Shown piece by piece: positions 39,349-47,853 of a stretch of 64,000 nt of DNA. The position numbers and the translations under genes are program-made. The stretch's first letter is position 1. Each line of letters begins with the position of its first letter. This stretch comes from Ornithinimicrobium ciconiae. Lineage in GTDB: Bacteria; Actinomycetota; Actinomycetes; Actinomycetales; Dermatophilaceae. A model generated the notes under the pieces. The model was not told where the DNA came from, did not search any database, and saw only the letters and a list, made by a program, of their open reading frames with translations. The stretch is from NCBI RefSeq assembly GCF_007197575.1, contig NZ_CP041616.1, forward strand, positions 1,302,001 through 1,366,000, in the 5' to 3' direction.

Positions 39349-40486
39349 GACCCAGGACCAGACAGTGGACCACGAGACCATCCGGGTCGCTCCCAAGGCC
39401 CTGCTGCACGACCACCTGGACGGCGGGCTGCGCCCCGCGACCGTGCTGGAGCTGTCCGCCCAGATCGGCCACGAGCTGCCGGCCGACGACGTCGATGGGC
39501 TGGCTGAGTGGTTCCGGGCCAGCGCCGACTCCGGGTCGCTGGTGCGCTATCTGGAGACCTTCGACCACACCATCGCCGTGATGCAGACCGCCGAGGGACT
39601 GCGCCGCGTGGCGCGGGAGTGCGTCGAGGACCTGGCTGCCGACGGCGTGGTGTATGCCGAGTCGCGCTATGCCCCTGAGCAGCACCTCTCCCAGGGGCTG
39701 AGCCTGGACGAGGTGGTGGAGGCCGTTGAGGAGGGCATCCGCGAGGGCGAGGCGCTGGCTGCCGAGGCCGGCCGGCCCATCCGGGTCGACACCCTGGTCA
39801 CCGCGATGCGGCACGCCGCCAAGTCCCGGGAGATCGCCGAGCTGGCGGTGCGCCACCGAGACGCCGGGGTCGCCGGTTTTGACATCGCCGGTGCCGAGGC
39901 GGGGTTCCCGCCGACCCGCCACCTGGACGCCTTCGAGTATCTGCGCCGGGAGAACTTCCACTTCACGATCCACGCCGGTGAGGCCTTCGGGCTGCCCTCG
40001 ATCTGGGAGGCGATCCAGTGGTGCGGTGCCGAGCGACTCGGCCACGGTGTGCGCCTCGTCGACGACCTCACGATCGACGGGGTGCCCGTCGCCGAGCTGG
40101 ACGACCAGGTGCCCTATGCGGAGTGGACCGAGGAGCAGCTGGCCTCGGTGCAGCTCGGCCGGCTGGCGGCATACGTGCGGGATCGACGCATCCCGCTGGA
40201 GATGTGCCCCTCGAGCAACCTGCAGACCGGCGCGTCACCCACGATCGCGGCGCACCCGATCACGTTGCTGGACCGGCTGCGCTTCCGGGTGACGCTCAAC
40301 ACCGACAACCGGCTGATGAGCGGCACCTCGATGTCTCGGGAGATGGAGCTGCTCGTCGCGGAGGCCGGCTGGGACCTGCGCCACCTGCGGCGCGTGACGG
40401 TCAATGCGATGAAGTCGGCCTTCCTGCCCTTCGACCAGCGCCTGGACATCATCGAGAACCAGATCAAGCCGTTCTACGACGGCTGA
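39341..40486 (+). CDS. add: adenosine deaminase
   Basis: Deaminates (deoxy)adenosine to inosine for salvage. The 381-residue TIM-barrel enzyme has the metal-binding [12 protein letters not shown] (His23, His25), [11 protein letters not shown], the third His in [32 protein letters not shown], and the metal Asp in [14 protein letters not shown] at 39341 is preceded by GAGGAAGG at about 9 nt and overlaps the cupin stop. Its inosine product can be cleaved by the punA product encoded 16 kb downstream. Confidence 0.96.
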   Translation: MPETQDQTVDHETIRVAPKALLHDHLDGGLRPATVLELSAQIGHELPADDVDGLAEWFRASADSGSLVRYLETFDHTIAVMQTAEGLRRVARECVEDLAADGVVYAESRYAPEQHLSQGLSLDEVVEAVEEGIREGEALAAEAGRPIRVDTLVTAMRHAAKSREIAELAVRHRDAGVAGFDIAGAEAGFPPTRHLDAFEYLRRENFHFTIHAGEAFGLPSIWEAIQWCGAERLGHGVRLVDDLTIDGVPVAELDDQVPYAEWTEEQLASVQLGRLAAYVRDRRIPLEMCPSSNLQTGASPTIAAHPITLLDRLRFRVTLNTDNRLMSGTSMSREMELLVAEAGWDLRHLRRVTVNAMKSAFLPFDQRLDIIENQIKPFYDG

Positions 40487-40534
40487 TGGGCAAGATGTCA
40501 GCGAGCGACTCTGGTCAGTGGGCCTGATCGACGT

Positions 40535-40553
40535 TACTGTGTGGTGGATCACA
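40535..40553 (+). promoter_or_regulatory. protease promoter with overlapping CRP/GlxR-type site
   Basis: -10-like TACTGT (40535-40540) overlaps TGTG-N8-CACA (40538-40553), the consensus form of CRP/GlxR-family operators. The protease ATG is 30 nt further on with GGGAG. Placement over the -10 box would favour repression. Confidence 0.4.
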
Positions 40554-40582
40554 CACCTATCGGCCCTACGGGAGTGCCACCC

Positions 40583-43500
40583 ATGCGCGTGAGATCCAGC
40601 CGTCCACTGACCATCCGAAGGGCCGGCACCAGCGCCGTGGCTTCCGCCGCGCTGGTCGCCGCAGCCCTCAGCGGCGTCGCCGCCGCTGACACACCCCCGG
40701 AGCACGCCGATCTGGGAGATGCCTCGGACTACGGGGTGCTCGCCTCGCCCGCGGACACGGTCTATGACGAGGGGGTGCTCTCCGGCTCGCCGCGTGTGCC
40801 GTCCGGCTACTTCGTGCAGCTCAGCGCACCGCCGGTGGTCGCCGGTGGCTCGGCGGCCACGGTCGCTGCCGAGCAGGAGGCCTTCCTCGCCGAGGTGGCG
40901 GAGCAGGGCGCGGACCTAGAGGTCTCCACCAGCTATCAGTCCGTCTGGAACGGCCTGGCGCTCTCGGCCACGGAGGCGGACCTGTCCGTGCTGGCGGCCA
41001 CCAGCCAGGTGGAGGCGATCTTCCCGATCTACACCGTCGACCTGCCGGAGGACCAGACGGGCTCGATGCAGCCGATGATGGGCTCGGCGATCGGCATGAC
41101 CGGCGTCGATGAGGCGCACGCGATGGGCATCACCGGTGAAGGTCTGAAGATCGCCATCATCGACACCGGAGTCGATGTGGACCACCCCGACTTCGGCGGT
41201 GGCGGGACCCCGACCGACGGGCAGCACAGCCAGTGGCGCACCGCGCAGATCCAGTACGGCATCGACCTGGTCGGCGACGACTACAACGCCGACCCCGGGT
41301 CCGCGGCCTACAGCCCGACCCCGGTCCCGGACGGCAACCCCGACGACTGCAACGGGCACGGCACCCACGTGGCCGGCATCGCGGCCGGCAATGGTGACCC
41401 GGACGCCGATGGTGTGGTCGGTGTCGCTCCCGACGCAGCGATCGGCGCCTACCGCGTCTTCGGCTGCGCCGGCTCCACGACGGCCGAGATCATGCTGGCC
41501 GCGATGGAGCAGTCCTACGAGGACGGCATGGACGTGGTCAACATGTCCATCGGCTCGGCGTTCGTGACCTGGAAGCAGTACCCCACCGCCGTCGCCGCCG
41601 ACGCGCTCGTCGACGCCGGGGTCGTCGTGGTCGCCTCGATCGGCAACAGTGGCGCCGAGGGTCTCTACTCCGCGGGTGCACCCGGGGTCGGCGACAAGGT
41701 CATCGGCGTGGCGTCCTACGACAACACTCAGATCGTCGTCAACGCGGTGACCATCAGTCCCGATGACGCCGAGATCGGCTATGTCAATGCCACCGGTGCG
41801 GCCCCGACCCCGACCGAGGGCACCACGGTGCTCTCCAGGCTGGGGGACCCGGGTAGCGCCGAGGCCCGAGCCTGCGTGCCCATCACCGCCGACCTCACAG
41901 GCACCACGGTCCTCGTCGAGCGCGGGGCGCACCCCGACCACCCTGCCTGCGACGCCTCGTTCTACAACAAGGCCCTCCAGGGTCAGGAGGCTGGCGCCGA
42001 GGCCGTGATCATCTACAACAACGTTGCCGGCCTGATCAACCCCACCGTCGAGCCGCCGACGCCGGCCGACCCACCGATCACCATCCCCGTCATCTTTATC
42101 CAGCAGGCCGACGGTGTGCTGATCGACGGCCGCGTCGTGGCCGGTGAGACGACGCTGACCTGGACCGACCAGGAGACCACCATCCCCTCGCCCACGGGTG
42201 GCCTGATCTCGAGCTTCAGCTCCTACGGGATGACCGCCGAGCTCGGTCTCAAGCCGGACATCGGTGCGCCGGGTGGCAACATCCGGTCGGCGTGGCCGCT
42301 GGAGAACGGCGGCTATGCCACCATCTCGGGCACCTCGATGGCCTCCCCGCACGTCGCCGGCGCGGTCGCCCTGCTGCTGCAGGAGCACCCAGACCTCAGC
42401 GCCGCACAGGTCCGGGACGTCCTGCAGAACAGCGCCGACCCGGCCCTGTGGTCGCTCAACGTCGCGACGGGCCTGCTCGAGGGCGCCTTCCGCCAGGGCG
42501 CCGGCATGCTCGACGTGGACGACGCGATCCTGGCCACGACCTCGATCACCCCGGGCAAGCTCGCCCTGGGTGAGGGCGAGGCGGGTCCGCAGACGGTGTC
42601 GCTGTCGGTGACCAACACCGCCGACGCTCCGGCGACCTACGACATCGCCAACAACGCCGAGACCATCGCGGTCGGACCGCCGACCGACGTGCCGTCCTAC
42701 TACTACGACCCGGCTTCCATGACGGGTCCGACCGAGGTGACCGTCGGTGCCGGCGAGACCGCGGTGGTCGAGCTGACCATCACGCCGCCGGCGAGTTCGC
42801 AGCGGATGTACAGCGGGTGGATCACCTTCACGCCAGGCGAGGGCGACCCGCTGCGGGTGCCGTATGCCGGCTTCTCCGGTGACTACCAGAGCCTGGAGGT
42901 GCTCACTCCCGGCACCTCCGGTGCCCTCCCGGTGCTCGGTCAGCTCACCGCGTGTGACCGGCTGATCGGCGATGAGTGTGCCTGGAACGGAGTCTGGGAC
43001 ACCTTCGCCGACACCGGTGCCGGCGACGAGCCGGTCTACACCCTCGTGGACGGCGACGTCCCAACGGTCCTGGCGCACCTGGAGCACCAGGCGCGCTCGG
43101 TGACGCTCACGGCATACGAGGTCAACGACGATGGCTCGCAGGGCGCCGAGGTCGGGGTGGTCTCCACGCAGGACTATCTGCCGCGCTCGGCGGCCCAGGG
43201 TGACTTCAGCGCGTTCGTCTGGGACGGCACGTTCCAGGGCGAGGCTGTCGCGGACGGCAAGTACCTCCTGGAGATGAGTGTGCTGAAGGCGCTCGGTGAC
43301 CCCGCGAACCCGGCCCACACCGAGACCTTCACCAGTGAGCCGTTCACCATCGGCAGCGCCGTGTCCCCGCCGAGCTCACCGGAGGTCACCCGGTATGTCG
43401 GGACGGACCGGTACGCGACCGCCGCACGGATCTCGGCCGAGTACGAGCCGGGCGTGGACCGCGTCTACATCGCCACCGGCCGGGACTATCCCGACGCGCT

Positions 43501-44281
43501 CGCCGGGGCAGCGCTCGCCGGGGCCGAGGGTGCGCCCCTGCTCCTCGTCCGGCCGGGGTCGATCCCGGCGGCCACCCAGCTCGAGCTCAACCGGTTGGAT
43601 GCGGGCGAGATCATCGTCCTGGGCGGCACGAGCGTCGTGGACGGGAAGGTGGCCAGCCAGTTGCGGGACTTCACCGATGGTGCGGTGACGCGAGTGTCAG
43701 GCACCGACCGTTATGCGACTGCGGCGACGATCTCGCAGGCGTATGACGCGGGTGTCGACATGGTCTATGTCGCCACGGGTGCGGACTTCCCGGACGCTCT
43801 GGCCGGTGCCGCGCGCGCCGGGGCCACCGAGGCACCGGTCCTGCTGGTGCAGACCGACCGTGTCCCGGCGGCCACCCGGGCTGCTTTGGACCGTCTCGAC
43901 CCGACCCGCGTGGTCTTGCTCGGCGGCACCACTGCCATCTCGGCGGACGTGGCCATAGAGCTGGCCGACTACGGCGCGGTGAGCCGCCAGGCCGGCGTTG
44001 ACCGGTACGCCACGGCAGCCGCGATCTCGACCGACTACGACGCGGGCGTCTCGGTGGCCTTCGTGGCCACCGGACTCGACTTCCCCGACGCATTGGCCGG
44101 TGCGGCCCGCGCCGGGCACGTGGAGGCGCCGGTCCTGCTGGTCAAGCCGGGCCAGATCCCGGCGGTCACCCTGGCGGAGCTGGAGCGGCTAGAGGCGGCG
44201 GAGGTCGTCATCCTCGGTGGCACCGGCGCGGTCTCCAAGGAGGTCGAGGAGCAGATCGCCGCGCTCGACTACACCGGCTGA
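40583..44281 (+). CDS. secreted subtilisin-like S8 protease with PA insert and three cell-wall-binding repeats
   Basis: A 1232-residue exported protease. A twin-Arg-like signal region (about 1-36, TIRRAGTSAVASAALVAAAL, cleavage near GVAAA) is followed by an I9-type propeptide (about 75-155) and the peptidase domain. Catalytic residues are Asp194 (IIDTGVD), His259 (GHGTHVAG) and Ser585 (GTSMASPH). A PA domain is inserted between His and Ser. Fn3-like beta domains follow (about 650-920). Three CWB2 (PF04122) repeats begin near residues 935, 1035 and 1133, each with a TDRYATA-type start and an ILGGT-type end. The tail should hold it to cell-wall glycopolymer. ATG chosen over a GTG at 40541 that lies in the promoter site. 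Confidence 0.95.
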   Translation: MRVRSSRPLTIRRAGTSAVASAALVAAALSGVAAADTPPEHADLGDASDYGVLASPADTVYDEGVLSGSPRVPSGYFVQLSAPPVVAGGSAATVAAEQEAFLAEVAEQGADLEVSTSYQSVWNGLALSATEADLSVLAATSQVEAIFPIYTVDLPEDQTGSMQPMMGSAIGMTGVDEAHAMGITGEGLKIAIIDTGVDVDHPDFGGGGTPTDGQHSQWRTAQIQYGIDLVGDDYNADPGSAAYSPTPVPDGNPDDCNGHGTHVAGIAAGNGDPDADGVVGVAPDAAIGAYRVFGCAGSTTAEIMLAAMEQSYEDGMDVVNMSIGSAFVTWKQYPTAVAADALVDAGVVVVASIGNSGAEGLYSAGAPGVGDKVIGVASYDNTQIVVNAVTISPDDAEIGYVNATGAAPTPTEGTTVLSRLGDPGSAEARACVPITADLTGTTVLVERGAHPDHPACDASFYNKALQGQEAGAEAVIIYNNVAGLINPTVEPPTPADPPITIPVIFIQQADGVLIDGRVVAGETTLTWTDQETTIPSPTGGLISSFSSYGMTAELGLKPDIGAPGGNIRSAWPLENGGYATISGTSMASPHVAGAVALLLQEHPDLSAAQVRDVLQNSADPALWSLNVATGLLEGAFRQGAGMLDVDDAILATTSITPGKLALGEGEAGPQTVSLSVTNTADAPATYDIANNAETIAVGPPTDVPSYYYDPASMTGPTEVTVGAGETAVVELTITPPASSQRMYSGWITFTPGEGDPLRVPYAGFSGDYQSLEVLTPGTSGALPVLGQLTACDRLIGDECAWNGVWDTFADTGAGDEPVYTLVDGDVPTVLAHLEHQARSVTLTAYEVNDDGSQGAEVGVVSTQDYLPRSAAQGDFSAFVWDGTFQGEAVADGKYLLEMSVLKALGDPANPAHTETFTSEPFTIGSAVSPPSSPEVTRYVGTDRYATAARISAEYEPGVDRVYIATGRDYPDALAGAALAGAEGAPLLLVRPGSIPAATQLELNRLDAGEIIVLGGTSVVDGKVASQLRDFTDGAVTRVSGTDRYATAATISQAYDAGVDMVYVATGADFPDALAGAARAGATEAPVLLVQTDRVPAATRAALDRLDPTRVVLLGGTTAISADVAIELADYGAVSRQAGVDRYATAAAISTDYDAGVSVAFVATGLDFPDALAGAARAGHVEAPVLLVKPGQIPAVTLAELERLEAAEVVILGGTGAVSKEVEEQIAALDYTG

Positions 44282-44294
44282 CCGCAGTGTGAGG

Positions 44295-44333
44295 TGACGG
44301 TGGCGTGGGTGCGAGGCACCTGCGCCACCGTCA
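44295..44333. terminator. strong terminator between protease and RDD genes
   Basis: TGACGGTGGCG (44295-44305) and CGCCACCGTCA (44323-44333), with inner GGTGC/GCACC around a 3-nt loop and TG/TG wobble pairs between: an 18-bp stem. It can serve both convergent genes. Confidence 0.9.
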
Positions 44334-44378
44334 TGTCTGCGGTGGATACGTCGATCCGGTCAGGTGGGGCACGCCTGG

Positions 44379-45194
44379 TCAGCGACCCAGCGGGTCGGGG
44401 CCGAGCACGCGGGCGCGCAGTTGGTCGTTGCGCTCGAGCCGGATCATGTCGCGGCGTCGGCGCTCGGCCATCACCGCCGCCATGACCGCCTCGGGGTGGG
44501 CCTGCGGAGGGGGAGGTGGTGAGACATAGGGCATCAGGTCCGCGAACAGGGAGGACCCGGTGACCGCCCGACTGGTCGGCGTCAGCTCGCGGCTGCGGGA
44601 CAGGAACTGGCGGACCGCCACCGCCAGGGCGTCGGGCAGGACACCGATGTCGGCGCCGATGGCCCACGGCGCCAGCTCGGCCGGCATCGCCGGCGGCTCG
44701 GGCAGGGTGAGGCGCACTCGCTCCCGGACCACATAGGTGCCGGCCAGGAAGTCCCCGAGCCGTTTGGCCTTCTCGTTGGTGGCCGCGATGAGGACCGCGA
44801 GCGAGCCGACCGTCAGCCACACCTCGAACCAGGCCGTCAGGGCCCGGATGAGGGCGTGCCGGAAGCCGATGGGTCCGGTGTCGTCGCGCACCGTGCGCAG
44901 GCCGAAGACGAGCTTGCCCAGGGTCCGCCCCTTGCTGAACGTCTCACTGGCGACGGGCACGGCCACCAGCGAGCCGACGAGGAGCAGGATGACCATCGCC
45001 TGCAGCAGGGCGAAGTCGCCACCGATCAGGTTCCACGGGGCGATCCACAGCGCCAGCACCAGCACGGCCACCACCACGGCGAGGTCGATCGCGCCGGAGG
45101 CCATCCGCAGTGGCAGGCTCGCGGCGGGCAGGTCGATCTCGACCGCTTCGGACGTGACGAAGCCCTCGCTGTCGAAGATGCCCCGCGTCGCCAT
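44379..45194 (-). CDS. RDD family membrane protein
   Basis: A 271-residue protein with three or four hydrophobic segments in the RDD domain (about 15-155; LRMASGAIDLAVV holds the Arg/Asp pair, later GRTLGKLVFGLRTV). A long cytoplasmic C-terminal tail (about 175-271) is rich in Arg. RDD proteins often accompany SpoIIM-like, DUF58 and MoxR genes, as here. It is divergent from the SpoIIM-like gene by only 25 nt through a shared -10 motif. Confidence 0.85.
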   Translation of the reverse strand: MATRGIFDSEGFVTSEAVEIDLPAASLPLRMASGAIDLAVVVAVLVLALWIAPWNLIGGDFALLQAMVILLLVGSLVAVPVASETFSKGRTLGKLVFGLRTVRDDTGPIGFRHALIRALTAWFEVWLTVGSLAVLIAATNEKAKRLGDFLAGTYVVRERVRLTLPEPPAMPAELAPWAIGADIGVLPDALAVAVRQFLSRSRELTPTSRAVTGSSLFADLMPYVSPPPPPQAHPEAVMAAVMAERRRRDMIRLERNDQLRARVLGPDPLGR

Positions 45195-45203
45195 AGTGGG
45201 TTC

Positions 45204-45213
45204 AGCCTATTCT
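45204..45213. promoter_or_regulatory. bidirectional promoter RDD / SpoIIM-like
   Basis: AGCCTATTCT reads as TATTCT (45208-45213) on the plus strand and TAGGCT (45209-45204) on the minus strand, sharing TA at 45208-45209. Start codons follow after 6 nt (plus) and 9 nt (minus). Confidence 0.6.
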
Positions 45214-45219
45214 GGCTCC

Positions 45220-46215
45220 ATGGACCTGGATGCACTGGTGGCCCGACGCCGCCTGGGGTGGGAGCGGCTGCGCGTGCTCTCCCGGCAGCGTCACCTCGAC
45301 GGTGCCCAGGCCGATGAGCTGCTCGACGGCTATCAGCGGGTGGCGACGGACCTGTCGACCGTGCGTTCGGCAGCCCCGGATCCCTCGCTGGTCACCCACC
45401 TGTCCGGGCTGCTCGCCGGTGCCCGGCTGCGGTCCGCCGGAACGCGCACCTTCTCCTGGGACATGGTCGGCCGGTTCTTCGTCGAGGACTTCCCGGCGGC
45501 CCTCTATCGGCTGCGGTGGTGGTGGATCCTCACCGCGCTGGCCAATGTGGTGGTGGGGCTCGCGCTCGGGGTGTGGCTCTATCACCACCCGGTCGTGGAG
45601 AACACCCTGCTGTCCTCGGTGGAGGTCCAGCAGCTCGTGCAGACCGACTTCGAGTCCTACTACTCCGAGCACGCGGCGAGCAGCTTCGCGACACTGGTGT
45701 GGATCAACAACGCCTGGGTGGCCGCCCAGTGCATCGTCTTTGGGGTGCTCGGGCTGCCCGTGATCTATGTGTTGTGGCAGAACATCAGCAATGTCGCGGT
45801 GATCGGCTCGCTGATGCACCAGCACGGCCGCGCCGACGTCTTCTGGGGGATGCTCAGCCCACACGGGCTGCTGGAGCTGACCGCCATCTTCGTCGCGGCC
45901 GGAGTCGGGCTCCGGTTGTTCTGGTCCTGGGTGGCGCCGGGGCCGCGCACCCGTCTGTCGTCGCTGGCCCATGAGGGCCGGACCGCGGCCGGCGTCTCGC
46001 TCGGACTGGTCGTGGTGCTGCTGATCTCAGGTCTCATCGAGGCCTTCGTGACACCGTCGCCCCTGCCGACCTGGGCGCGCGTCGGGATCGGCGTGCTGGC
46101 CCTGTTGCTCTTCCTCGTCTATGTCTTCACGCTGGGACGCTCGGCGGTGCGCCGGGGCATCACCGGAGATGTGGACGAGTCGCTCGAGGCCCACGTCGCG
46201 CCGACCGCCGGCTGA
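45220..46215 (+). CDS. stage II sporulation protein M-like (SpoIIM/DUF95) membrane protein
   Basis: A 331-residue protein with a cytoplasmic N-terminal half (about 1-95, helical, including DELLDGYQRVATDLSTVRS) and six or so membrane segments. The ALANVVVGLALGVW and WINNAWVAAQC segments and SPHGLLELTAIFVAAGVGL are typical of SpoIIM-like proteins in non-sporulating actinobacteria. Such proteins occur beside RDD, DUF58 and MoxR genes; role probably in envelope assembly. ATG 45220 is defined by the leaderless -10. Confidence 0.87.
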   Translation: MDLDALVARRRLGWERLRVLSRQRHLDGAQADELLDGYQRVATDLSTVRSAAPDPSLVTHLSGLLAGARLRSAGTRTFSWDMVGRFFVEDFPAALYRLRWWWILTALANVVVGLALGVWLYHHPVVENTLLSSVEVQQLVQTDFESYYSEHAASSFATLVWINNAWVAAQCIVFGVLGLPVIYVLWQNISNVAVIGSLMHQHGRADVFWGMLSPHGLLELTAIFVAAGVGLRLFWSWVAPGPRTRLSSLAHEGRTAAGVSLGLVVVLLISGLIEAFVTPSPLPTWARVGIGVLALLLFLVYVFTLGRSAVRRGITGDVDESLEAHVAPTAG

Positions 46216-46281
46216 TCGGCCCCTGGGCAGGGGTGCGGCGTCTCGCTACAGTGGTCCGACGCAAGACCCGAGGAGACCATC

Positions 46282-47193
46282 GTGACCAAGAGCGCCGGAT
46301 GGCCCGAACTGCCCGTCGAGAGCTGGGCCCCCACCCGGGACACGCTGATGCTGTGGTTGCAGATCGTGGGCAAGGTCCGCATCGCCCGCGCACCCCTGCT
46401 CAACCACTGGTGGAACTCACCGCTCTATCTGACATCGACCGGGCTGACCACCTCGCTGATCCCGGGGGAGCGCGGTGCGATGTTCTCCATCGACCTCGAC
46501 CTGCTGGAGCACCGCCTGGACATCTCCACGACGGACGGCGACCGGAGCAGCATGCAGCTGGAGCCCCGGTCGGTGCGGGACTTCTATGCGGAGTTCTGCG
46601 AGCAGCTCGACTCGCTGGGCCTGGCGACGCAGATCTGGCCGGTTCCCGTCGAGCTGCCCGACGCCATACCCTTCCCCGACGACGACACACACGACTCCTA
46701 TGACGCGGCAGCGGTCACGGACTGGTGGCGCACCCTGGTGCAGGTCGAGCGGGTCGTGGACATCTTCGCGGCTAGGTTCGTCGGCAAGTCCAGTCCCACC
46801 CATCTGTTCTGGGGAGCTCTCGACCTGGCCACTACCCGCTTCTCGGGACGGTCAGCGCCTCCCCACCCCGGGGGTGTCCCGAACTGCGGGCCGCACGTGA
46901 TGCACGAGGCCTACTCCCACGAGGTGAGCAGCGCCGGCTACTGGCCGGGCGCCGAGGGCGAGGGGATCTTCTATGCCTACGCCTACCCCGAGCCGAACGG
47001 ATATCGCGACCGGTCCCCAGGGCCCGAGCGGGCCCGGTGGGACGACGAGCTGGGAGAGTTCGTTCTGCCCTACACGGCGGTGCGCACCGCGGCCGACCCG
47101 GACGCGGTGCTGCTGCACTTCCTGCAGGCGACCTACGAGGCCGCCGCCGAGACCGCCGGGTGGGACCGCGCCGCGCTGGAGCGGTCGGGGTGA
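46282..47193 (+). CDS. DUF5996 family protein
   Basis: A 303-residue soluble protein whose start (GWPELPVESWAPTRDTLMLWLQIVGKVRIA) and HLFWGALDLATTRFSGR segment match DUF5996 as I know it. It is rich in Trp and His, with no signal peptide. Function unknown. GTG at 46282 has GAGGAG 5-6 nt upstream, and a TACAGT box lies about 30 nt before. It separates the SpoIIM-like gene from the rest of the MoxR cluster. Confidence 0.8.
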   Translation: MTKSAGWPELPVESWAPTRDTLMLWLQIVGKVRIARAPLLNHWWNSPLYLTSTGLTTSLIPGERGAMFSIDLDLLEHRLDISTTDGDRSSMQLEPRSVRDFYAEFCEQLDSLGLATQIWPVPVELPDAIPFPDDDTHDSYDAAAVTDWWRTLVQVERVVDIFAARFVGKSSPTHLFWGALDLATTRFSGRSAPPHPGGVPNCGPHVMHEAYSHEVSSAGYWPGAEGEGIFYAYAYPEPNGYRDRSPGPERARWDDELGEFVLPYTAVRTAADPDAVLLHFLQATYEAAAETAGWDRAALERSG

Positions 47194-47239
47194 ACTATCA
47201 CCGCCGTGGTCGCGTGCGTGGTGTCGCTCGGGCGGCTCC

Positions 47240-47245
47240 TAGACT
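47240..47245 (+). promoter_or_regulatory. leaderless -10 box of the P-loop kinase gene
   Basis: TAGACT ends 6 nt before the GTG at 47252 (and 3 nt before the GTG at 47249). Confidence 0.5.
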
Positions 47246-47251
47246 CCTGTG

Positions 47252-47803
47252 GTGCTGACCGCCGCCGACCCCCTGCCGTCGTTGCCGCGGCGCGTGCTGG
47301 TGGCTGGTGTCAGCGGCAGCGGCAAGACCACCCTGGCCGGGCGGATCGGGGCGCGGCTCGGCATACCGCACACCGAGCTCGACGGTCTGCACCACGGGCC
47401 GGGCTGGAGACCGCGGCCGCAGTTCCTGGACGATGTCCGCACGCTCGCCTCGGGTGAGTGCTGGGTGACCGAGTGGCAGTATGCCGCCGCCCGGCCCCTC
47501 CTGACGGTCCGGGCAGACCTCCTGGTGTGGCTGGATCTGCCCTTCCCGCTGACCCTGAGCCGGCTCGTGGTCCGCACCGTGCGGCGGCGCCTGCGACGGG
47601 AGGTGCTGTGGCACGGCAACATCGAGCCGCCGCTGCACACCATCCTGACCGACCGGGAGCACGTGGTCCGCTGGGCGATCGCCGGGCGTCACAAGCTGGA
47701 ACATCGCGTGCCGGCGACGCTCGCGGAGTTCCCGCACCTGGTGGGCGTGCGGCTGCGCAGCCGACGTGACGTGGAGCGGTGGGTGGCGGGACTGCCGGAC
47801 TGA
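47252..47803 (+). CDS. P-loop kinase-like protein (topology modulation/adenylate kinase type)
   Basis: A 183-residue P-loop NTPase with Walker A GVSGSGKTT at about 18-26, then LDGLHHGPGW and a Walker B-like LLVWLDLPF. The later Arg-rich LIVRTVRRRLRRE and NIEPPLH segments match proteins annotated as topology modulation or shikimate-kinase-like. Substrate unknown. GTG 47252 is preferred to GTG 47249 because of the -10 spacing. Confidence 0.8.
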   Translation: MLTAADPLPSLPRRVLVAGVSGSGKTTLAGRIGARLGIPHTELDGLHHGPGWRPRPQFLDDVRTLASGECWVTEWQYAAARPLLTVRADLLVWLDLPFPLTLSRLVVRTVRRRLRREVLWHGNIEPPLHTILTDREHVVRWAIAGRHKLEHRVPATLAEFPHLVGVRLRSRRDVERWVAGLPD

Positions 47804-47807
47804 TCGT

Positions 47808-47823
47808 GCGCCCGGTGGGGCGC
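47808..47823. terminator. small hairpin between P-loop and DUF58 genes
   Basis: GCGCCC-GGTG-GGGCGC, 5 nt after the P-loop gene stop in a convergent gap of 50 nt. Confidence 0.45.
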
Positions 47824-47853
47824 TGGACCGCAACGCGGCGCGTCCGGTGGTGG

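Noticed and set aside
40916..43318. 800-codon minus-strand frame opposite the S8 protease
   Set aside because: Composition is typical of an antisense shadow (Arg/Gly/Val/Asp-rich), and the plus strand has clear catalytic motifs and domains.
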